13,227 nucleotides of DNA from Vicinamibacteria bacterium. Its GTDB lineage: Bacteria; Acidobacteriota; Vicinamibacteria; Fen-336; JAGNNV01. The position numbers and the translations under genes were made by a program. Shown here piece after piece: positions 7,025 to 13,227 of this stretch. Positions within the stretch are counted from its first letter, which is position 1. Each line of letters opens with the position of its first letter. The notes below the pieces were generated by a model that was not told the DNA's origin, ran no database searches, and saw only the letters and a list, made by a program, of their open reading frames with translations. Location of the stretch: positions 1 to 13,227 of the forward strand of contig JAENWE010000106.1 in assembly GCA_016650185.1 (NCBI GenBank). The letters are read 5' to 3'.

Positions 7025-8284
7025 ATGGCTCTCGCAGGAACCCTAAAGGACTTCGGTCTCCCGGATATCGTCCAGCTGATCGGACTCCAGCGGAAGTCGG
7101 GCACGCTCTATCTCAACACCGATGGGGAGGCGGTGAAGGTCATCTTCGAAGGCGGCAACATCGTCGCGGCCGAGTCTTCCCTGACCCGACCGTCCGATCG
7201 AATCGGCAACGCCCTGGTGACCCAGGGCGCCATTACCCAGGACCAGCTCAACCAGGCCCTCGCGGTGCAGAAGCAGACCATGCAGCGCCTGGGCCACGTG
7301 TTGATTTCGGAACAGATCGCTACGGAAGAGACTCTCCGAAAAGCCGTGGAAGCGCAACTCTTCCAGGTGGTCTTCCGGCTGTTCAGATGGCGCGAAGGTC
7401 AGTACAATTTCGAGACGCAGAACACCGTCGACTACGAAAGAACCGGCGCGGTCTCGCTGGGCGCCGATTTCGTCTTGATGGAAGGCATTCGGATGGTCGA
7501 CGAATGGCCAATCATCGAGCGCCGCATCCCGTCGATGGCCTCGGTGTTCAAGAAGGTGGTCGACGCGAGCCAGGTGCAGACCAAGAGCAGCGGGGACGAC
7601 AGCCTCAACGGACTCGGCGGCCTTCTCTCCGACCTTGGCTCTGGTGGGTCGTCGAAAATGTCGCTCTCCGGCGACGAACTTCTGGTCTTCAACGCGGTCG
7701 ATGGCCGCAGGACCTGCCAGCAGCTTGTCGAGGCGACGCCCCTCCATGACTTCGCGGTATGCCGCACCCTGCTGGATCTTATGGACCGCGACATGGTGGT
7801 CCTCACCGACGTCAAGGGTTCCGCCACGAAGACAAAATCGGGTGGTTCGGGAGGCGCCGCCGGAGTCGCGTTCATGGCGGTGGGGGTTCTGGTCGCGTCC
7901 TTCGGCGTTTATCGGAACCTGACCACACCGTTTGGAGTCTTTGGTCTGCCCCCTCTGGTTCTGCCTGCGGTCGACACGGCGCGCGAGGCCCGTCTTCTGG
8001 AGCGGTTGGAAGTCGCCGACGCCCGGGTGCGCGGATTCCGGCTCGCCTACGGCCGTCTTCCTGCCTCGATGGATGAGCTTGTTTCGGAAGGACTGACGAC
8101 CCGGGCCTCGATCGACGGGATCAGCCTCAGCGTTTCATCCACCGGCTACCGAGTGGAGGCGACCGGTCCGGCGGGCTTGCTCCATATCGACGTCGTCCTC
8201 CGGATTCAGGAAGCAGAGGCTCCGGCGGCCCCGACCCCGCCCACCGATCCGACACCGCCTCCGCTCCCCAGCCCGAAACGCTAG
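7025..8284 (+). CDS. Membrane-anchored DUF4388 (PATAN) domain protein
   Basis: This 419-residue protein opens with a recognisable DUF4388/PATAN domain: GTLKDFGLPDIVQLIGLQRK, SGTLYL, and IFEGGNIVAAES in the first 50 residues. The domain continues through helices resembling the GspE N-terminal module (LVTQGAITQDQLNQAL; LGHVLISEQIATEETL) to FRWREGQYNFE near 135. Residues about 213-263 look like the winged-helix segment common in these proteins (LLVFNAVDGRRTCQQLVE ... LLDLMDRDMVVL). A single transmembrane helix lies at about 278-297. The C-terminal part has a helix and YGRLPASMDEL, resembling the minor segment of a type II pseudopilin, and ends in a Pro-rich tail. The likely layout is sensory or adaptor domains inside and a small domain outside. 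PATAN proteins are linked to two-component, motility and surface signalling in other bacteria; the role here is unknown. GAGGAG near 7004 is a distant but plausible ribosome-binding site. Confidence 0.87.
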   Translation: MALAGTLKDFGLPDIVQLIGLQRKSGTLYLNTDGEAVKVIFEGGNIVAAESSLTRPSDRIGNALVTQGAITQDQLNQALAVQKQTMQRLGHVLISEQIATEETLRKAVEAQLFQVVFRLFRWREGQYNFETQNTVDYERTGAVSLGADFVLMEGIRMVDEWPIIERRIPSMASVFKKVVDASQVQTKSSGDDSLNGLGGLLSDLGSGGSSKMSLSGDELLVFNAVDGRRTCQQLVEATPLHDFAVCRTLLDLMDRDMVVLTDVKGSATKTKSGGSGGAAGVAFMAVGVLVASFGVYRNLTTPFGVFGLPPLVLPAVDTAREARLLERLEVADARVRGFRLAYGRLPASMDELVSEGLTTRASIDGISLSVSSTGYRVEATGPAGLLHIDVVLRIQEAEAPAAPTPPTDPTPPPLPSPKR

Positions 8285-8289
8285 GGCTC

Positions 8290-9225
8290 TTGGACCTCTG
8301 GATCGAGTCCCTGGTTGAGCGCCCGCGCGCCTCAACGCGTCGATCCGTCGCCATCGGGAACTTCGACGGGGTCCACCTCGGACACGCCAGGTTGCTGCGG
8401 GTCTGTGTGGATGAGGGGCGCCGACGCGGTCTCGTCCCGACCGCTCTAACTTTCGACCCTCACCCCGGGAGCGTGGTGTCGCATCGGGGCGCGCCGCCGG
8501 TCATTTCTACCCTGACCTCACGCCGCCGTCGTCTGGCTGAGATTGGCATCGAAGACCTTGCCCACTTCCGCTTCGATTTGACCACCGCTCGCCTCACGCC
8601 CGCGGAATTTGTCGACCAGGCTCTTGTCGACGGCGTCCACTGTGGTTGCGTGGTGGTGGGGGAAGGATTTCGTTTTGGGGCGGGGAGAGAGGGTGATGTG
8701 GCCACGCTCAGAACGCTGAGCGAGGGTCGTTTCGACACCCTCGAAGTGCCCACGCTCGAAGAGGGGGGAGAAAGGGTCAGTTCTTCGAGAATTCGAGACG
8801 CTCTGCTCGAGGGCAACCTCAGGGAAGCGGAGCGCTTTCTCGGACGTCCCTACGAGATTGAGGGTTTGGTGGTCCACGGCGATCATCGCGGACGGCTGAT
8901 TGGTTTCCCCACCGCCAACATCGACCTGGAAGGGGTCTCGGCACTTCGCCTCGGGGTCTACGCGGCGGACGGTTTCATCGATGGTGAAAGTGCCCGGCGC
9001 GCCGCGGTGAACCTTGGCCTGCGCCCGACCTTCGAAGGCTCGGAACCCCGACTGGAGGCCCACTTCCCCGGGTTCAACGGCGACCTGTACGGCCGCACGG
9101 TACGCCTGGTTTTCCTGGCTCGCCTGCGAGATGAAGGCCGATTCGACTCGATGGAGGACCTCAAGGCTCAGCTTAGGGAAGACGTGAGAAGAGTCCAGGC
9201 CGCCGCTGGATCGGGAGCGTCGTGA
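8290..9225 (+). CDS. ribF: Bifunctional riboflavin kinase / FMN adenylyltransferase
   Basis: This 311-residue protein converts riboflavin to FMN and FMN to FAD in the cytoplasm. The N-terminal adenylyltransferase domain has GNFDGVHLGH, TFDPHP, GEGFRFGAGREGD and VSSSRIRDAL. The C-terminal kinase domain has GRLIGFPTANIDLE, VNLGLRPTF, DLYGRTVRL and the usual tail RLRDEGRFDSMEDLKAQL. Length is normal for bacterial RibF. The kinase motif reads GRLIGFPTAN where GRTIGFPTAN is usual; the essential PTAN is intact. The start is a TTG 5 nt after the DUF4388 stop, with AGGG (8283-8286) just upstream; no ATG or GTG precedes the GNFDG motif in this frame, so the TTG is the best choice. A housekeeping gene placed between signalling genes probably reflects co-transcription. 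Confidence 0.96.
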   Translation: MDLWIESLVERPRASTRRSVAIGNFDGVHLGHARLLRVCVDEGRRRGLVPTALTFDPHPGSVVSHRGAPPVISTLTSRRRRLAEIGIEDLAHFRFDLTTARLTPAEFVDQALVDGVHCGCVVVGEGFRFGAGREGDVATLRTLSEGRFDTLEVPTLEEGGERVSSSRIRDALLEGNLREAERFLGRPYEIEGLVVHGDHRGRLIGFPTANIDLEGVSALRLGVYAADGFIDGESARRAAVNLGLRPTFEGSEPRLEAHFPGFNGDLYGRTVRLVFLARLRDEGRFDSMEDLKAQLREDVRRVQAAAGSGAS

Positions 9226-9320
9226 GTGAACCGGTTCTCCAGCAGCGGCCGAAACGGGATAGCCTTGGCGTTTGAAGTCGCGTCCTCCTAAAGGCGCTCT
9301 CTCCCGGAAGACCCTCCCCC

Positions 9321-9671
9321 TTGAAACAGGAACTCACCGTCGAAACTCGCAAAGGCGACAAGATCGCCATTCTGATCCCCATTGGATTCATCAATGCCCA
9401 TACCGTCGAGACCTTCGACGGAGCCCTTCGGGCCGTCCTCGATCAGGGTCGCTACGAGGTGGTGATCAATGCACGGTCCCTCGCCTACGTGGCGAGCGCC
9501 GGCCTGGGTGCGCTGGTTGGCACCATCGAAGAAATTCGCGAAAACGGCGGCGACCTTCGCATCTGCGAATTGTCGGAATCGGTCGCGGCGATCTTCGAAA
9601 TGGTGGGGTTGCCTCATCTCTTCAGGATTTTCAAGACCGAAGAGGAAGCGATCTCGAGTTTTATGGCGTGA
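9321..9671 (+). CDS. STAS-domain anti-sigma-factor antagonist (SpoIIAA/RsbV-like)
   Basis: This 116-residue protein is a single STAS domain, the antagonist arm of a partner-switching system. In such systems the dephosphorylated STAS protein binds the RsbW-like kinase, and phosphorylation of a conserved Ser releases it. The motif here is YVASAGLGALVG, making Ser59 the predicted phosphosite. The residue before it is Ala rather than the Asp of SpoIIAA (DSSGLG), a variation seen in other STAS proteins. The N-terminal strands (TVETRKGDKIAILIPIGFINA) and C-terminal FEMVGLPHLFRIFKTEEEA fit the fold. Translation probably starts at TTG 9321 with GGAAG about 10 nt upstream; no better in-frame start fits the domain. 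Its stop overlaps the GTG of the kinase/phosphatase gene (GTGA), so the two products are made together and very likely interact. A 95-base gap separates it from ribF. Confidence 0.93.
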   Translation: MKQELTVETRKGDKIAILIPIGFINAHTVETFDGALRAVLDQGRYEVVINARSLAYVASAGLGALVGTIEEIRENGGDLRICELSESVAAIFEMVGLPHLFRIFKTEEEAISSFMA

Positions 9672-11305
9672 AGCCCTCCGCTTCCGTACTGCTTCACCTC
9701 GCAGTTCCGAGCGATTCGAAGTACCTCTCAGTCGTCCATGAGCGGGTGCGCGAGGTGGCGGAGTCGAATCGCTTCGGTGCGCTGGAGAGCGAGCAGTGGG
9801 CGCTCGCCGTGGAGGAGTGTGCGGCCAATTCGATCGAGCATGCCTACGCCGGCCGTGGGGATGGGGAAGTCGACATTACCCTCGCCCTCGAAGGCGACTA
9901 TCTCTGCGCGGAGATCTGCGACGAGGGCCAGGCGTTTGAAAGCAAGCCCCTTCCTCCCCCCGCCGATCTCAAGGAACTCGCTCGAATGGGCGCCAAGGGA
10001 GGCCTCGGTCTCACCCTGGTTCAGAAGATCGCCGATTCCGTGGTGCGCGAGCGTCTGGGGCGGAAAAATATCTGTCGGCTGGTGAAACTCCTTCCCGAAA
10101 ACCCCATGACCGACAAAGAGAAGCTGGCGTCGGCCGAGTTCCAACTACGGACCCTGGTCGACCTGGGCCGGGAGTTCTCCACCAATTTCGATCCGGAGAA
10201 GGTGGCTTCGATTGCTCTCGCCTCCCTCATGGGACATCTGACCATCTTGCGGGCCGCCTTTCTGACCGCCACTCCCGGGGGACGTCTGCGCGTGCTGGCC
10301 TCGCGCGGGGTGAAGAGCATGGACTCCATCGAGGGTCTTCCCTGGGCCTCCCTTGAAGGGGAAGGCACCTCCACGGAGACGCCCGACGCCCCCTTGAGGG
10401 CGCTCCGGCTTGATTTCATCTTCCGTTTCACCTCGGGGGAGGAGAAGGGCGCCATCCTCTTTTCGCCGCGTCTTTCCGGTCGAGGGTTCGGCGAGGGTGA
10501 GAAGAATCTGATTCACGCGGTGGGACGTCAGGCGCTCGCCGCCCTCACCGGTTCGCGAGCCCAGGAACTGCGGATCGAGAAGGCCAGGGCGGACTCCGAA
10601 CTGCAGGTAGCCAGAGAGATCCAGAAGCGACTCCTGCCCGCGGAGCTGCCGGCCATTCCCGGCTTTGACGTGGCTGCGTCCAGCGAAGCGTGCTTCAGCG
10701 TGGGCGGCGATCTGTTCGACGTCATACCCCTCGACGATTCGAGGTTCGCCATCGTGCTGGCCGATGTTTCCGGCAAGGGCACACCCGCCAGCCTCATCAT
10801 GGCCTTCGCCCACGCGGCCTTCCGATGCCTGGCCAACCGCCTGCCCCCGGTCGATCTGCTGGCCCGCATTTCGGAGCTGGTTCGCAACGCGAATAAGGCT
10901 CATCGATACTTGACCGGTTTCTACGCAGAACTGGATCCTTCCACTCGGAAGATGATTTATGTCAACGCCGGCCATCTTCCGCCCGCGATCATTCGAGGCG
11001 ACGAGACGATCGAGCTCAGCACGGGCGGGTCGGTTCTCGGTCTGCTGCCTGGAACTACCTTCGAGCAGGGCGAGGTCACTCTGCAGCCAGGTGATGTGCT
11101 CGCCATCTACTCGGACGGCGTCAGCGAAGCCCAGTCCACGAATGAGGACGAGTTCGGCTCGGAAGGGGTGGTCGCGTGCGTGCGCGCGTTGCGCGCGAAG
11201 CCGGCGGCCGAGATTCTGCGTCTTCTCGAACAGTCCCTGTTCGAATTCGCGGCCGGCCGTGCCTTCGCCGACGATCGGACCACCCTGATACTCAAGGCTC
11301 TATGA
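9668..11305 (+). CDS. Fused RsbW-like HATPase, GAF-like region and RsbU/SpoIIE-type PP2C phosphatase
   Basis: This is a 545-residue cytoplasmic regulator. Residues about 1-145 form a GHKL kinase domain of the anti-sigma type: N-box EECAANSIEHAY (Glu50, Asn54, His58), ICDEGQAF, and MGAKGGLGLTLVQ. Residues about 157-305 look GAF-like, followed by the helix LQVAREIQKRLLP (from 312) typical of RsbU-class phosphatases. The PP2C domain keeps its metal-binding acids: GGDLFD (Asp348, Asp351), ADVSGKG (Asp366), YSDGVSEA (Asp483) and DDRTT (Asp535/536). Kinase and phosphatase acting on the neighbouring STAS protein thus sit in one chain. The open frame extends 5' to 9272 but has no homology there; the GTG at 9668, overlapping the STAS stop (GTGA), is the supported start. 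MTDKEKL at 10106 could be an internal start, but no stop separates the halves. The stop overlaps the cysS start (ATGA). Confidence 0.92.
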   Translation: MKPSASVLLHLAVPSDSKYLSVVHERVREVAESNRFGALESEQWALAVEECAANSIEHAYAGRGDGEVDITLALEGDYLCAEICDEGQAFESKPLPPPADLKELARMGAKGGLGLTLVQKIADSVVRERLGRKNICRLVKLLPENPMTDKEKLASAEFQLRTLVDLGREFSTNFDPEKVASIALASLMGHLTILRAAFLTATPGGRLRVLASRGVKSMDSIEGLPWASLEGEGTSTETPDAPLRALRLDFIFRFTSGEEKGAILFSPRLSGRGFGEGEKNLIHAVGRQALAALTGSRAQELRIEKARADSELQVAREIQKRLLPAELPAIPGFDVAASSEACFSVGGDLFDVIPLDDSRFAIVLADVSGKGTPASLIMAFAHAAFRCLANRLPPVDLLARISELVRNANKAHRYLTGFYAELDPSTRKMIYVNAGHLPPAIIRGDETIELSTGGSVLGLLPGTTFEQGEVTLQPGDVLAIYSDGVSEAQSTNEDEFGSEGVVACVRALRAKPAAEILRLLEQSLFEFAAGRAFADDRTTLILKAL

Positions 11306-12717
11306 CGCGACTCAAGCTTTACAACACCCTGAGCGGACGGATTGAGGAGATCGTCCCCTCCGACGGACAGCCGATCAAGATGTATGTGTGCGGTCCCACC
11401 GTGTACAGCCGGGCCCACATCGGCAACTTCCGCACTTTCATGGCCACCGACATGCTGAGGCGCACGCTCAAGTTTCTCGGTATGGAGGTCCTGGAGGTCA
11501 TGAACATCACCGACGTGGACGACCGCATCATTCAGCTGGCGTCCGCGAAGGATACGAACATCGAGGCGTTCACCGAAGAGCCCACCCGGGCCTACCTGGA
11601 GGATCTCGCGACCCTGCGCATGGAGATCCCAGAGGTGATGCCCAAGGCTACCGAGCATGTCGGCGAAATGATCGCGCTCATCGAGCAGCTCATGGCGCGC
11701 GGACATACCTATACCGTGGACGGCAGCGTCTATTTTCGGATCGCGTCCTTCCCCTCGTACGGCGGCCTTTCCCGGCTCGATGTGTCCGGTATCAAGACCG
11801 GAGCGCGGGTGGACACCGACAAATACGAAAAAGAGGACGCTCGCGACTTCGTTCTGTGGAAGCTCAAGGGCGATGAGCCGCCCTGGGCCCAGTGGGACGC
11901 GTCATTCGGCCGCGGCCGGCCGGGCTGGCACATCGAATGCTCAGCCATGAGCATGAAGTACCTGGGTGAGACCTTCGACATTCATTGCGGCGGGGTCGAT
12001 CTCATCTTTCCCCATCATGAGAACGAGATCGCCCAGAGCGAATGCGGCACCGGGAAACTTTTCGCGAAGCACTGGATGCATGTCGATCATCTGCTCGTGG
12101 AGAACGAGACGATGTCCAAGAGCAAGGGCAACGTCTACAACATCCCCGATCTGCTGGCTCGAGGCTTCCGGTCCGATCAGATCCGATACATGCTCGCGCA
12201 GTCACATTACCGGAAGGCTTTCAACTTCACCTGGGACGGACTGGCCCAGGTCGAGACCGCGCTCGCTCGCATCCACACTTTCTGGAATCGCCTGCTCGAG
12301 GAGACCTCGACCCCGGCCGGTCCCGCCCATGACGACGTGGTCCAAGCGGCCACGTCGGCCCTCGCGGCCTTCGAGGCGGCCCTCGCCAACGACCTCAACG
12401 CTCCGGAAGCGCTGGCCGCGGTTCATGGACTGGTGAGCGAGGGAAACAGCGTGGCGGATCGAGGGACGGTGAACGGGGCGGGGGCCCGGGTCCTTCTCGA
12501 CGCCCTGAAGAAGATGGACCAGGTGTTCGCCTGCTTTGAGCCTCCGACCGGCGACCTCCTCTCAGGGGACGAGCAGGCTCTCTTCGATGCCCGGCAGGAT
12601 GCTCGCAAGCGGCGCGATTTTTCGGCGGCCGATGTGGCCCGCAAGGCCCTTCAGGAACGCGGCGTGATCCTTGAGGATACGGCCAAGGGGACGAGGTGGA
12701 AACGGGTTCGCGCCTGA
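11302..12717 (+). CDS. cysS: Cysteinyl-tRNA synthetase
   Basis: This 471-residue class I aminoacyl-tRNA synthetase charges tRNA-Cys; the E. coli enzyme is about 461 residues. Zinc and cysteine-binding residues are Cys30 (YVCGPTVY), Cys213 (GWHIECSAMS), His238 and Glu242 (FPHHENE). The signature loops are variants: HIGN at 39-42 instead of HIGH, and TMSKSKGN at 270-277 instead of KMSKSLGN. The HIGN form also occurs in other bacterial CysRS, so the enzyme is probably active. The C-terminal tail DFSAADVARKAL, GVILEDTAKGTRW is characteristic. The ATG at 11302 begins directly before the upstream stop (ATGA), and the family N-terminus (LKLYNTLSGRIEEI) starts exactly there; earlier in-frame codons are not part of the gene. 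The GTG of yraN lies inside its 3' end. Confidence 0.97.
   Translation: MTRLKLYNTLSGRIEEIVPSDGQPIKMYVCGPTVYSRAHIGNFRTFMATDMLRRTLKFLGMEVLEVMNITDVDDRIIQLASAKDTNIEAFTEEPTRAYLEDLATLRMEIPEVMPKATEHVGEMIALIEQLMARGHTYTVDGSVYFRIASFPSYGGLSRLDVSGIKTGARVDTDKYEKEDARDFVLWKLKGDEPPWAQWDASFGRGRPGWHIECSAMSMKYLGETFDIHCGGVDLIFPHHENEIAQSECGTGKLFAKHWMHVDHLLVENETMSKSKGNVYNIPDLLARGFRSDQIRYMLAQSHYRKAFNFTWDGLAQVETALARIHTFWNRLLEETSTPAGPAHDDVVQAATSALAAFEAALANDLNAPEALAAVHGLVSEGNSVADRGTVNGAGARVLLDALKKMDQVFACFEPPTGDLLSGDEQALFDARQDARKRRDFSAADVARKALQERGVILEDTAKGTRWKRVRA
12685..12690 (+). promoter_or_regulatory. Shine-Dalgarno AAGGGG for yraN inside the cysS 3' end
   Basis: AAGGGG is followed by 5 nt (ACGAG) and then GTG at 12696. 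It lies inside the cysS coding sequence and supports the GTG start and the 22-nt gene overlap. Confidence 0.6.
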
Positions 12718-13091
12718 AGCGAGGTCCGGGCGTCCTTGCCCATCGGCGGGGAGCTGAGGGCGAGGCTGCGGCGTTGAAGTTCTTGTCTGGTCTTGGCTAT
12801 TCGATCCTGGCCCGGAATTTCAAAACCAGGTTTGGTGAGTTGGACATCGTGGCCCGAGATCGGAAGACCACCGTCTTTGTGGAGGTCAAGAGACGCGAGA
12901 ACCGCGGCCACGGCGCCGCGTCCGAATTCGTGAACGTTGCGAAAGCGAGGAGAGTGGTGGCGGCCGCTCGGATCTACGCGGCGAAGAACGCTCTCAGCGA
13001 CGGCCTCATCCGATTCGACGTTGTGTCCATCGACGTGATTGATGGACGCGAACAACTTCGGCACCACAAGGGCGCATTCGACGCGAGTTGA
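12696..13091 (+). CDS. yraN: UPF0102 / YraN family nuclease-like protein
   Basis: This 131-residue protein matches the YraN family: GAEGEAAALKFLSGLGYSIL, RNFKTRFGELDIVARD, VFVEVKRRE, then a helix KARRVVAAARIYAA, RFDVVSI and a closing AF near the C-terminus. GELD (Glu48, Asp50) and EVK (Glu63, Lys65) form the PD-(D/E)XK-type endonuclease core. The biological substrate of the family is not established; a link to DNA processing or repair is inferred. The start is GTG at 12696, overlapping cysS by 22 nt and backed by an AAGGGG ribosome-binding site. It is the last gene of the rightward cluster and converges on the tRNA-Gly gene. Confidence 0.93.
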   Translation: METGSRLKRGPGVLAHRRGAEGEAAALKFLSGLGYSILARNFKTRFGELDIVARDRKTTVFVEVKRRENRGHGAASEFVNVAKARRVVAAARIYAAKNALSDGLIRFDVVSIDVIDGREQLRHHKGAFDAS

Positions 13092-13119
13092 GGTCTTCGC
13101 GCCGCTTGGAAGGTCTCGG

Positions 13120-13147
13120 ATTGTGAAGAAGAAGGGCCTTGAAGGCC
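13120..13147 (-). terminator. Possible hairpin terminator downstream of tRNA-Gly
   Basis: The 13-base palindrome at 13135-13147 (GGCCTT-n-AAGGCC) is followed on the minus strand by CTTCTTCTTC. It lies about 20 nt beyond the tRNA 3' end. The stem is short and the pyrimidine run is broken by C, so this is a weak candidate. Confidence 0.3.
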
Positions 13148-13167
13148 GAGGAGGGGGCCGGAACCGA

Positions 13168-13227
<60 letters not shown>

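Noticed and set aside
6562..7749. Plus-strand open frame overlapping the membrane protein and DUF4388 genes
   Set aside because: It is a +1-type shadow, rich in Arg, Pro and Gly, and lies wholly within two well-supported genes.
9272..9667. 5' extension of the kinase/phosphatase frame
   Set aside because: It overlaps the whole STAS gene in another frame, has no homology, and the GTG at 9668 gives a GTGA overlap and a proper HATPase N-terminus.
11176..11301. 5' extension of the cysS frame
   Set aside because: It lies inside the phosphatase 3' end, while the CysRS N-terminus begins exactly at the ATG at 11302.
10106..11305. A separate RsbU gene starting at the ATG at 10106
   Set aside because: It is in frame with the upstream HATPase and no stop intervenes, and the site lacks a clear ribosome-binding site, so one fused protein is simpler.

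Overview
The window is GC-rich, gene-dense chromosomal DNA from a Gram-negative-type bacterium. It contains nine protein-coding genes complete inside the window, one protein cut by the left edge, and a tRNA-Gly cut by the right edge. DUF1844, DUF4388/PATAN and RsbU-type signalling genes beside housekeeping genes suggest an Acidobacteriota, Myxococcota or other former 'deltaproteobacterial' lineage. This is inference; no 16S rRNA or marker set is present. I see no insertion sequences, phage genes or CRISPR arrays, and no stretch of 300 bases lacks a gene.

Left block (1-1692, + strand): the C-terminal part of a multidomain enzyme. An M23 peptidase-like domain is fused to a class-III PLP enzyme that closely resembles the ethanolamine-phosphate / 5-phosphohydroxylysine phospho-lyases. 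By family precedent an APH-type kinase domain may lie upstream of the window.

Minus-strand block (1788-4619): a secreted M20-family metallopeptidase (TTG start) and, downstream of it, a REC-EAL response regulator predicted to degrade c-di-GMP.

Plus-strand block (4749-13091): eight closely packed genes that look like one transcription unit. They are a DUF1844 protein; a membrane protein with a TPR-like region and a zinc-ribbon-like Cys cluster; a membrane-anchored DUF4388 (PATAN) protein; RibF (FMN/FAD synthesis); a STAS anti-sigma-factor antagonist; a single polypeptide joining an RsbW-like kinase domain, a GAF-like region and an RsbU/SpoIIE-like phosphatase; cysteinyl-tRNA synthetase; and a YraN/UPF0102 protein. 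Stops and starts overlap at four junctions (TGATG, GTGA, ATGA, and a 22-nt overlap), which implies translational coupling.

The most interesting parts are three. The partner-switching pair has kinase and phosphatase fused and no sigma factor nearby. The DUF1844, zinc/TPR membrane protein and PATAN trio looks like an uncharacterised envelope-linked module. The M23/phospho-lyase fusion probably belongs to phospho-amine or hydroxylysine breakdown.
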